Below, one piece after another: positions 24,184 to 32,900 of a stretch of DNA of 50,632 nt. The position numbers and the translations under genes are program-made. The stretch is from assembly GCF_007096635.1 (NCBI RefSeq), contig NZ_VKAA01000030.1, forward strand, positions 1 to 50,632, read 5' to 3'. Position 1 is the first letter of the stretch, and every line of letters starts with the position of its first letter. This DNA comes from Mycolicibacterium sp. 018/SC-01/001 (GTDB lineage: Bacteria; Actinomycetota; Actinomycetes; Mycobacteriales; Mycobacteriaceae). The notes under the pieces were generated by a model. That model was given only the letters and a program-made list of their open reading frames with translations. It ran no database searches and was not told the origin of the DNA.

Positions 24184-25416
24184 GTGTCTGACGTCCAAAC
24201 CTGGCAATTGCGGGCGCAATTCGCCGCTGGGCTGTCCGCCATGTACGGCGCCGAGGTGCCCGCCTACCACACCCTGGTGGAGGTCAGCTCCGAGGTGAAC
24301 AGGACCGTCGCCGCCGCCGACGACGGCGCGGCGCGGCTGGGTTCACTCGATCGCGTCACCGCCGAACGGCACGGCGCGATCCGGGTGGGCAACGCGGCCG
24401 AGCTGACGCAGGTCGCTGATCTCTTCACCGCCTTCGGCATGTTTCCCGTCGGCTACTACGACCTGCGCGAGGCCGCCTCCCCCGTGCCGGTGGTCTCGAC
24501 CGCGTTCCGACCGATCGAGCCGGATGAGCTGGCCCGCAACCCCTTCCGCGTGTTCACCTCGATGCTGGCGGTCGCCGACCGGCGGTTCTTCTGCGCGGAT
24601 CTCGCACAGCGGGTCACCCGCTTCCTCGAGGCCAGACAGCTCTTCGATCCCGAGTTGATCGCGACCGCCCGCCGGATCTCCGCCCACGGGGCGTGCCCGT
24701 CCGGCGACGCCGAGGAGTTCGTCGCCGCCGCGGTCTCGGCGTTCGCGCTGTCCCGCGAGCCGATCGACCGCGCCTGGTACGAGGAGCTGTCGGCGGTCTC
24801 CGCCGTAGCCGCCGACATCGCCGGGGTGCGCTCGACGCACATCAACCATCTCACGCCCCGGGTGCTCGACATCGACGCTCTGCAGCAGCAGATGACCGCG
24901 CGCGGCATCACGATGATCGATCACATCCAGGGCCCGCCCCGCGCCGACGGCCCGCAGGTGCTTCTCCGCCAGACCTCGTTCCGGGCGCTGGCCGAACCGC
25001 GCCGGTTCCGCGAATCAGACGGCACCGTCGCCGACGGCACCCTGCGCGTGCGCTTCGGCGAGGTCGAACAGCGCGGCGTCGCGCTGACTCCGCTGGGCCG
25101 AGAGCGCTACGACGCGGCCATGGCCTCATCGGAGCCCGCCGCGGATTGGAGCCGGCACTTCCCCGGCACCGATGTCGAACTCGCCGCATCCGGACTGGCC
25201 TACTACCACGGCGGCGATCCGGCCCGCCCCGTCGTCTACGAGGACTTCCTGCCCGCCTCGGCAGCCGGCATCTTCCGCTCCAACCTCGACGGCGATTCGG
25301 CTGTCGCTCGAGAGAGCGCCGACGACACCGACTACAGCCTCGACTGGATGGCCGCCTCGATCGGCCACCACATCCACGACCCCTACCACCTCTACGAGAA
25401 AGTCGCCTCCTCATGA
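24184..25416 (+). CDS. DUF1338 / HglS-like 2-oxoadipate dioxygenase/decarboxylase (Rv3292-like)
   Basis: 410 aa from GTG 24184 with GGAGG upstream. The N-terminal block (YGAEVPAYHTLVEVS with a candidate iron-ligand His; ERHGAIRVG), the central RSTHINHLTPRVLDID with further His residues, and RFGEVEQRGVALTPLGRERYD with the candidate Glu ligand fit the DUF1338/VOC-like family. Characterised members (HglS, YdcJ) convert 2-oxoadipate to D-2-hydroxyglutarate with O2. It overlaps pcd by ATGA, downstream of the lysine transaminase step, so a role in finishing lysine catabolism is strongly suggested by context. The substrate is inferred, not read from sequence. Confidence 0.8.
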   Translation: MSDVQTWQLRAQFAAGLSAMYGAEVPAYHTLVEVSSEVNRTVAAADDGAARLGSLDRVTAERHGAIRVGNAAELTQVADLFTAFGMFPVGYYDLREAASPVPVVSTAFRPIEPDELARNPFRVFTSMLAVADRRFFCADLAQRVTRFLEARQLFDPELIATARRISAHGACPSGDAEEFVAAAVSAFALSREPIDRAWYEELSAVSAVAADIAGVRSTHINHLTPRVLDIDALQQQMTARGITMIDHIQGPPRADGPQVLLRQTSFRALAEPRRFRESDGTVADGTLRVRFGEVEQRGVALTPLGRERYDAAMASSEPAADWSRHFPGTDVELAASGLAYYHGGDPARPVVYEDFLPASAAGIFRSNLDGDSAVARESADDTDYSLDWMAASIGHHIHDPYHLYEKVASS

Positions 25417-26957
25417 CCTCCACCGTGACGTCCACGCTCCCCACCACCGACGACCTGCGCGCCCGCGCACGGGAAGCGTTGGCCGCGGTCGGCGCCCGGG
25501 TCGAACTCGGCGCGCCGAACGCCGGCGGCGTGACCGCCAGCTCGCCGGTCAACGGCGACGTACTGTTCACGGTCGCCGAATCCTCGGCCGCCGACGTCGA
25601 TGCGGCGGTCGCCGCGGCCGCCGACGCCTTCCGCACGTGGCGGACCACGCCCGCCCCGGTACGCGGCGCGCTGGTGGCCCGGCTCGGCCAGCTGCTGGTC
25701 GAGCACAAGGCCGATCTCGCCGCGCTGGTCACCATCGAGGCCGGCAAGATCACCTCCGAGGCTCTGGGCGAAGTGCAGGAGATGATCGACATCTGCGAAT
25801 TCGCCGTCGGTCTGTCCCGCCAGCTCTACGGCAAGACCATCGCGTCCGAACGGCCCGGGCACCGCCTCATGGAGACCTGGCATCCCCTCGGCGTCGTCGG
25901 CGTGATCACCGCGTTCAACTTCCCGGTCGCGGTGTGGGCGTGGAACACCGCGGTGGCGCTCGTCTGCGGTGACACGGTGGTGTGGAAGCCGTCCGAGCTG
26001 ACCCCGCTGACCGCGATCGCCTGCCACGCGCTGCTGGCCCGCGCCTGCGCCGATGTCGGCGCACCCGCCGGTGTCTCACAGCTGGTGCAGGGTGGCCGCG
26101 AGGTGGGCGAGCAGCTGGTCGACGACTCGCGCGTTGCCCTGCTCTCGGCGACCGGCTCGGTGCGGATGGGCCGGGAGATCGGACCACGGGTGGCGCAGCG
26201 TTTCGGCAAGGTGCTGCTCGAGCTCGGCGGCAACAACGCCGCCGTCGTCACCCCGTCGGCCGACCTGGACCTCGCGGTGCGCGGCATCGTGTTCTCGGCT
26301 GCCGGGACTGCCGGTCAGCGCTGCACGACGCTGCGCCGGCTGATCGTGCACTCGTCGATCGCCGACGAGTTGGTGGCCCGGATCGCCTCGGCCTACCAGC
26401 AGCTGCCGGTGGGTGACCCCGCCGCCGAGGGCACGCTGGTCGGTCCGCTCATCCACGAGCGCTCCTACCGCGACATGGTCGGCGCGCTACAGCAGGCCGC
26501 CGCCGAGGGTGGCCACGTCATCGGCGGGGATCGCGTGGACGTCGGGGACGAAGGCGCGTTCTACGTCCGGCCCGCAGTGGTCCGGATGCCCGCGCAGAGC
26601 GAGGTCGTGCACCAGGAGACCTTCGCGCCGATTCTCTACGTGCTGACCTACGAGACGCTCGACGAAGCCATCTCCCTGAACAATGCCGTGCCGCAGGGTC
26701 TTTCGTCGGCGATCTTCACTCTCGACGTGCGCGAGGCCGAGCGGTTCCTGGCCGCTGACGGATCGGACTGCGGCATCGCCAATGTCAACATCGGCACCTC
26801 CGGGGCGGAGATCGGCGGCGCGTTCGGCGGCGAGAAGGAGACCGGCGGCGGCCGGGAATCGGGCTCGGACGCGTGGAAGGCGTACATGCGGCGGGCCACC
26901 AACACGGTGAACTACTCCTCCGAACTCCCGCTGGCCCAGGGCGTCCACTTCGGCTAG
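25413..26957 (+). CDS. pcd: Piperideine-6-carboxylate / aminoadipate-semialdehyde dehydrogenase
   Basis: 514 aa from ATG 25413, overlapping the previous gene by ATGA. NAD-dependent aldehyde dehydrogenase superfamily: GVITAFNFPVAVWAWN, the substrate-activating Glu in LLELGGNNA, catalytic Cys in AGTAGQRCTTLRR, and QETFAPILYV. It corresponds to Pcd (Rv3293) and oxidises the product of Lat to L-2-aminoadipate. With lat and the HglS-like gene it gives most of a lysine-to-2-hydroxyglutarate route; the aminoadipate transaminase step would be elsewhere or done by a broad aminotransferase. A family 1 hairpin follows the stop. Confidence 0.93.
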   Translation: MTSTVTSTLPTTDDLRARAREALAAVGARVELGAPNAGGVTASSPVNGDVLFTVAESSAADVDAAVAAAADAFRTWRTTPAPVRGALVARLGQLLVEHKADLAALVTIEAGKITSEALGEVQEMIDICEFAVGLSRQLYGKTIASERPGHRLMETWHPLGVVGVITAFNFPVAVWAWNTAVALVCGDTVVWKPSELTPLTAIACHALLARACADVGAPAGVSQLVQGGREVGEQLVDDSRVALLSATGSVRMGREIGPRVAQRFGKVLLELGGNNAAVVTPSADLDLAVRGIVFSAAGTAGQRCTTLRRLIVHSSIADELVARIASAYQQLPVGDPAAEGTLVGPLIHERSYRDMVGALQQAAAEGGHVIGGDRVDVGDEGAFYVRPAVVRMPAQSEVVHQETFAPILYVLTYETLDEAISLNNAVPQGLSSAIFTLDVREAERFLAADGSDCGIANVNIGTSGAEIGGAFGGEKETGGGRESGSDAWKAYMRRATNTVNYSSELPLAQGVHFG

Positions 26958-26968
26958 TGCCCTTTGCG

Positions 26969-27029
26969 GCGAGCGAGCGCGTTTGTACGCCGACACGCCG
27001 CATCGGGCGTACATTCTGCGCGCGCTCGC
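26969..27029. repeat. Long intergenic hairpin, family 1 copy B
   Basis: GCGAGCGAGCGC (26969-26980) pairs with 27018-27029 at 11 of 12 positions. After an internal loop (TTT on the left, ATTCT on the right), GTACGCC (26985-26991) pairs perfectly with GGCGTAC (27006-27012). Layout and outer arms match copy A at 5049, but the inner stem sequence differs in a compensatory way. It starts 11 bases after pcd. Confidence 0.75.
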
Positions 27030-27046
27030 GGTCGAGAATCGTGGAC

Positions 27047-27865
27047 ATGGAACTGGACGGCAAGGTCGCAATCGTCACCGGCGGGGCGTCGGGAATCGGC
27101 GCGGCACTCGCGACCGGGCTCGCCGCCCGCGGCGTGCGGGTGGTGATCGGAGACCTCGACGAGGCGGGTGCCCATGACAGCGCCGAGCGCATCCGCTCGA
27201 ACGGCGCACAGGCCATCGGACTGCGAGCCGATGCCGCCGACGTCGTCGACATCGAGGGCATGATCACCCTCGCGAGTCGCGAATTCGACCCTGTCGACAT
27301 CTATGTCGCCAACGCCGGCGTCATCGGCACACCGGGCCTCGGTACCGAGAAGGACTGGGACACCATCCTCGACGTCAACCTCCGCGCACACATCCGCGCA
27401 GCGAGACTTCTTGTCCCGCACTGGCAGTCGAGAGGTTCGGGCTACTTCGTGTCGGTCGCCTCGGCTGCGGGGCTGCTGACCCAGCTCGGTGCGGCCGGCT
27501 ACGCGGTGAGCAAGCACGCCGTCGTCGGCTTCGCCGAGTGGCTGGCCATCAGCTACGGCGACGACGGCATCGGCGTCAGCTGCGTGTGCCCCCTCGGAGT
27601 GGAAACGCCACTGCTGCAAGCCGTCCGAAGCACCGACGATCCCGATGCCCGCTTGGGCGCATCGTCGATCGAACAGTCCGCCGCGGTCCTGAGCGCCGAC
27701 GACGTCGCGACGGCGACGATCGAGGCGATGATCGCCGACCGCTTCCTGGTGCTGCCGCACCCGGAACTGCTGGAGATGTACCGGCACAAGGGCGGCGACT
27801 ACGACCGGTGGGTGTCCGGGATGCGCCGGTATCAGCGCGCGTTGCGCGCGCACGGCCAGACGTAA
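27047..27865 (+). CDS. Short-chain dehydrogenase/reductase (SDR)
   Basis: 272 aa from ATG 27047. Classical SDR features: GGASGIGAALA in the cofactor-binding turn, ANAGVIG, catalytic Ser in VSVASAAG and YAVSK (Tyr/Lys). An acidic residue after beta-2 (IGDLDEAG) points to NAD(H). It follows pcd by 89 bases across the family 1 hairpin, so it may be transcribed separately. The long C-terminal tail (YRHKGGDYDRWVSGMRRY) is typical of mycobacterial SDRs of unknown substrate. Confidence 0.85.
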   Translation: MELDGKVAIVTGGASGIGAALATGLAARGVRVVIGDLDEAGAHDSAERIRSNGAQAIGLRADAADVVDIEGMITLASREFDPVDIYVANAGVIGTPGLGTEKDWDTILDVNLRAHIRAARLLVPHWQSRGSGYFVSVASAAGLLTQLGAAGYAVSKHAVVGFAEWLAISYGDDGIGVSCVCPLGVETPLLQAVRSTDDPDARLGASSIEQSAAVLSADDVATATIEAMIADRFLVLPHPELLEMYRHKGGDYDRWVSGMRRYQRALRAHGQT

Positions 27866-27892
27866 GAATCACGTCATCGGAGGCAGCCCGCG

Positions 27893-27964
27893 ATGACCGG
27901 GATGGCGCGCATGCTCGGACGAATCGTGCACAGCAAAGCCGCTGACACGTGTCAGACCTGCTAG
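27893..27964 (+). CDS. Possible small ORF ending in CQTC
   Basis: 23 codons, ATG to TAG, with GGAGG nine bases upstream. The product begins MTGMARMLGRIVHSK and ends ADTCQTC, a C-x-x-C at the very end. It starts 28 bases after the SDR stop. It may be a regulatory upstream ORF, a tiny peptide, or chance; the Shine-Dalgarno spacing is its best support. Confidence 0.25.
   Translation: MTGMARMLGRIVHSKAADTCQTC
27942..27955. promoter_or_regulatory. 14-bp perfect palindrome, candidate operator
   Basis: CTGACACGTGTCAG is perfectly symmetric and lies 221 bases upstream of the halogenase start. Such palindromes often bind dimeric TetR or GntR-type regulators. No cluster-specific regulator gene is adjacent. 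Confidence 0.35.
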
Positions 27965-28176
27965 AGCACCACTCTCCCGGTGGCCGCTAACCGATCCGCG
28001 GGACGGCCTCTCTGTCACCGGTGGGACGGCAACCTCCCGCAGCAGCCATGGGCCCCTCGCCCCCTCGAGAGACCCTCGCATATCTCCCGGTCAGGTCGTT
28101 TCATCGCCCGCGACGCGACCCTCGCCGCGTGTAATCTCCGAAATCTGGACACCCGTTTGGGCTCCACGAGGAAAGG

Positions 28177-29943
28177 ATGCGTGTGGACGTTCGAGCGCAA
28201 CTGTCACAACTCGACGAGACGGCGCGGGACGCCCTCGCGCGCCGGATCAAGAGCCGGCTCGCCGCGGGAGACGACGACACGAGCGACCATCACGTCGCGA
28301 TCATCGGAGGCGGTGTCGCAGCGCTCACGCTCGCACTCGAACTGCGGTCCACCCGCCCCGGCACCCGCATCCTCGTCGTCGAACCTCATCCGCACCCCGT
28401 CGCCGAGGTCACCCACACCGTCGGAGAGTCGACCGTCGAGATCTCCGCGCACTATCTACGCGACCGACTCGGCCTGGCCGACCACCTGCAGAACCACCAG
28501 ATCCGCAAGATGGGTCTGCGGATGTTCTTCAGTCAGGACGACAACACCGACATCAGCCGGCGCGTCGAAGTCGGGAGCAGCGCGTTCGTCCCGCAGACCA
28601 CCTATCAGATCGACCGCGGCAGGTTGGAGAACGAGCTGTACCGCCGGTGCGTGGCCGACGGCGTCGACGTCGCAACCGGACGGGTGCGCTCGGTGGCGCT
28701 GGGCGGCGACGCCACACCGCATCGAGTCACCATTCAGCGCGACGACGACGTCATCGAGCGGACCGCGCGCTGGGTCGTCGACGCATCCGGACGAAACCGG
28801 CTGCTGCCGCGCGAACTCGACCTCAAGCGCCCCAACGGACACGACTGCAACGCTGCCTGGTTGCGCATCGCCACCGAGATCGACGTCGCACAGTGGAGCG
28901 ACGATCCCGACTGGCATGCCCGCCTCACCGAAGGCCGGCGCGAATTCTCGACGAATCACCTGATGGGCGAGGGCTACTGGGTGTGGCTGATCCGGTTGGC
29001 CTCCGGCGCCACCAGTGTCGGCATCGTCGCCGATCCCGCCTTCCACCCCTTCGACGGGTTCAACACCCTCGACAAGGCCCTGGAGTGGTTGCGTGAGCAC
29101 GAACCGCAGTGCGCTGCAGTTCTCGACGACAACGCCGACCGGATCAGAGATTTCCGGGTGATGAAGCAGTACAGCCACACCGTCGAGAAGGTCTACGACG
29201 GGCAGGCCCGCTGGTGCCTCACCGGCGACGCCGGTGTCTTCCTCGACCCGCTCTACTCCTCCGGACTGGACCTCGTCGCCATCGGCAACGGACTCGTCAC
29301 CGACATGATCACCAGGGAGCTCGACGGAGCCGACGTCGTCGCCCGCGCCGCGATCGGCGACTCCCTCTTCCGCTCGCTGACCGACATGTGGTGCAACATC
29401 TATCGCGACCAGTACATCCTGATGGGGTCGCCCACCGTCATGTCGGTCAAGGTCATCTGGGACATCGCGTTCTACTGGGGCTTCATCGGATTCCTCTACA
29501 GCAACGATCGTTTCACCCAGGTGGCCGACGACCCGGAACTCGTGCCGTACCTGCAGGGCCTGATCGACCTGAGCAATCGCATGCAGGTGTTCTTCCGCGA
29601 ATGGGCCGCCGTCGAGCACGACCCCGCGCCCGCTCGCTTCGTCGATCTGTATGTGCCGCTGAACTTCATGGCGACGCTGCACCACGCCATGATGGGCACC
29701 GCCGATGCCGTCCGCGACCAGTTCGACGCCAACGCGCTGCTGCTGCGCCAGGTCGCGGGACAGATCATCGACACCGTGGTGGCCGACAAGGCGTCCCGCT
29801 TCGCCGACGACGACGTGATGGCCCAGGCACAGGCATGGCAGCGCGACGGGCTGCTGCGCGAACTGCGCACCATCTTCCGCGAACGTCAGGACGTCGACCC
29901 AATCTCCACCGGCTGGGTGCTCTCCACCGCGGCAGCCCGATGA
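28177..29943 (+). CDS. Flavin-dependent halogenase-like enzyme
   Basis: 588 aa from ATG 28177 with GAGGAAAGG upstream. After a ~38-residue charged helix comes the FAD-binding IIGGGVAALTLALEL (Gly44-46), then VGESTVEIS (GES 83-85). Lys111 in IRKMGLRMFF lies where tryptophan halogenases keep the catalytic Lys of PrnA. Trp268-V-Trp270-L-Ile272-Arg273 matches the halogenase W-x-W-x-I-P motif except the last residue. VVDASGRNRLL and TGDAGVFLDPLYSSGLD complete the flavin fold. It overlaps the PKS start by ATGA. Likely reaction: chlorination or bromination of a carrier-bound or free polyketide; a reductase for FADH2 would be encoded elsewhere. A monooxygenase role is the alternative. Confidence 0.8.
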   Translation: MRVDVRAQLSQLDETARDALARRIKSRLAAGDDDTSDHHVAIIGGGVAALTLALELRSTRPGTRILVVEPHPHPVAEVTHTVGESTVEISAHYLRDRLGLADHLQNHQIRKMGLRMFFSQDDNTDISRRVEVGSSAFVPQTTYQIDRGRLENELYRRCVADGVDVATGRVRSVALGGDATPHRVTIQRDDDVIERTARWVVDASGRNRLLPRELDLKRPNGHDCNAAWLRIATEIDVAQWSDDPDWHARLTEGRREFSTNHLMGEGYWVWLIRLASGATSVGIVADPAFHPFDGFNTLDKALEWLREHEPQCAAVLDDNADRIRDFRVMKQYSHTVEKVYDGQARWCLTGDAGVFLDPLYSSGLDLVAIGNGLVTDMITRELDGADVVARAAIGDSLFRSLTDMWCNIYRDQYILMGSPTVMSVKVIWDIAFYWGFIGFLYSNDRFTQVADDPELVPYLQGLIDLSNRMQVFFREWAAVEHDPAPARFVDLYVPLNFMATLHHAMMGTADAVRDQFDANALLLRQVAGQIIDTVVADKASRFADDDVMAQAQAWQRDGLLRELRTIFRERQDVDPISTGWVLSTAAAR

Positions 29944-32900
29944 CCCGAGCCGAACAGGACACCCGCGAGCCACTGGCCATCGTCGGTATCGGATGCCGGT
30001 TACCCGGCGGCGTCGACTCCCCCGCCACGTTCTGGAGGCTCCTGCTCGACGGCGTCGACGCGACCCGGGAAGTACCCGAATCACGTTGGCATGCAGCGAG
30101 ATTCCATGATCCGGCGCCGGGCAAAGCCGGCAAGATGGTGACCCGGCGCGGCGGTTACCTCGACGAGATCGATCAGTTCGATGCGGCGTTCTTCGGCATC
30201 TCACCGCGCGAGGCCAATCTCCTCGACCCGCAACAGCGGCTGCTGCTGCATGCCACCTGGGAAGCTCTGGAGGACGGCGGAATCCCCGCCGACTCCCTGG
30301 CGGGCACCGACGTCGGGGTGTTCATCGGCGGCTTCACGCTGGACTATCAACTGCTGCAGAATCAGGGCCGCACCAGCCGATTCCGCTTCAAGCCGCATTC
30401 CGCGACCGGGATGATGATGACGATGCTCGCCAATCGCATCTCCTACGCCTTCGACTTCCGCGGTCCGAGCATGGCTGTCGACACCGCCTGCTCGAGTTCT
30501 CTTGTCGCCGTTCACCTTGCTGCGCAGAGCATCTGGAACGGTGACTCACAGCTGGCCCTGGCCGGCGGTGTGAACATCATCGTGGGACCCAACACCGCGA
30601 TCGCCGAATCCAAGAGCGGTTTCCTCAGCAGCGACGGACGATGCAAGGCCTTCGACGCATCGGCCGACGGTTATGCGCGCGGCGAAGGCGGCGCCGTCGT
30701 CGTCCTCAAACCGCTGCAGCAGGCGGTGCGCGACGGTGACAGGATCTATGCCCAGATTCTCGGCACCGCCGTCACCCAGGACGGCCACACCGACGGCATC
30801 ACGGTGCCCAGCGAGGACGCCCAGCGCAGCGCGATCACCACGGCGCTGCGCCGCGCCGGTGTCGCACCGACCGACATCGGCTACGTGGAAGCGCACGGCA
30901 CCGGAACGCCGGTCGGCGATCCGGTCGAAACCCGCGCTCTGGCAGGTGCACTCGCGGCGGACCGCACGCCCGACAACCCGCTGTTGATCGGATCGGTGAA
31001 GACGAACATCGGCCACCTCGAGGCCGGTGCCGGAGTCGCGGGGCTCATCAAGGCCGCACTGACTCTGCAGCACGGCCGGATTCCCGCCAGCCTGCACCTG
31101 AGCACCCCGAGCAGTCCGCTCGCGGAACTCAACCTCGACATACCCCGTTCGACAACGCCTTTCCCGGCCGGGCGGCGTCGCATCGCCGGCGTCAACTCGT
31201 TCGGATTCGGCGGTACCAACGCCCACGTTGTGCTGGCCGAACCCCCCTCCGCCGCACCACCGCATGCAGAGCGCACGGCCGGGGAGCAGCTGACCCTGCT
31301 GCCCGTGTCGGCGCGCTCCCCGGAGGCACTGGCCGAGACTGCCCGTCAACTGGCCGACCACCTGGAGACCCACCCCGATCTCAGCCTGGCCGATCTGGGC
31401 TACACGCTGAGCCGGCGCCGCAGCCACCTGAGCCATCGCCGCGCCCTCGCGGTGGCGACCACCGAGGAGGCGCGCGAGCAGCTGCGCGAATTGGCCGGTA
31501 CCGCTGCCGATTCCGTCACCGGCCGCACCGGATCCGACGCCCCGAAGCTGGCTTTCGTCTGCACCGGTATGGGACCGCAGTGGTGGCAGATGTGCCGCGG
31601 ACTACTCGACACCCACCCGGTGTTCGCCGCCAGCATCGAGCGCACAGACCGCGAACTCGCCCGCTACACCGGCTGGTCATTGCTCGAGGAACTGCGCCGC
31701 GACGAGGAACATTCGCGGATGAGCGAGACGGAGATCGCCCAACCGGCGAACTTCGCCGTCCAGATCGCGCTGGCCGACGAACTCGCCCACGTCGGCATCG
31801 TGCCGGACGCGGTGATCGGGCACAGCGCAGGCGAAGTGGCCGCACATCACCTGGCCGGGTTGCTCACCTTCGAGCAGGCCGTCGCGGTGATCTACCACCG
31901 CAGCCGGTTACAGCAGCGCACCACCGGGATGGGCCGCATGCTCGCGGTGGGCCGCAGCGCTGACGCATTGCTGCAGACGCTCGACGACGCCACCGTGGCT
32001 GAGTTCGGACGACGGGTGTCGATCGCCGCGATCAACAGCCCGTTCGCCGTGACGGTGGCCGGCGATGAGGACGTGCTCGCCGACATCGTGCGACAGCTCG
32101 ACGCGGCGGAGGTGTTCAACCGCTACCTCGCCGTCAAAGTCCCCTATCACACGCATTACATGGATCTCGTGCGCGACGATCTGACGACCGCGCTGGAGGG
32201 CTTGTCCTCGGCCCCGGCGCACCTCCCGCTCTACTCGACCGTCACGGGCGAACGGCTCACCGAGTACACCGCCGGCGCCGCCTACTGGTGGCAGAACACC
32301 CGAGCCACCGTGCTTTTCGAGGCCGCCGCGCGCCGGATGCTCGACGACGGCTACACCCATTTCGTCGAGCTGGGGCCGCACCCCGTCCTGGCGTCGTCGA
32401 TCCTCGAGATCGCCGGGTCGCAGGGCGTCGTGGTGGTCGCGACCCAGCGCCGCGGTGAGGACGACGCCCGCAGCCTCCTGAACGGTGTCGCTGCACTCTA
32501 CGGCCACGGCCACGACATCGACTGGCACGCAGTGCATCCCGGCGGAGCCGCCCGCATCGTCACGCTGCCCACCTATCCGTGGCAATCCAAGCGCTTCTGG
32601 CACGAGACACAGGAAGCCGCCGAAGACCTGCATTACACACCCGTGCATCCGCTGCTGGGCCAGCCCGTGGCCGGTGCGCACCCCACCTGGGAAGCCGAGT
32701 TCAGCGTCATCTCCATCCCGTTCCTGGCCGATCACCAGGTTCAGGGCACCGTCGTCGTGCCCGGCGCGGTATACCTCGAGATGGGGCTGGCCGCTGCCAC
32801 CGTCACCTATGGAGCTGCCTGCAGCGTGGACAATCTGTTGCTGCACCGGGCACTGCTGCTCGACGACACCTGCGATCCCCTGGTGCGGACCACGCTCAAC

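Larger units (their letters stand above)
27866..28176. other. Upstream region of the halogenase-PKS operon
   Basis: A 311-base interval. It holds a possible 23-codon small ORF (27893-27964), a 14-bp palindrome (27942-27955) and GAGGAAAGG just before the halogenase ATG. I see no other gene. It should contain the promoter of the biosynthetic operon. Confidence 0.5.
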
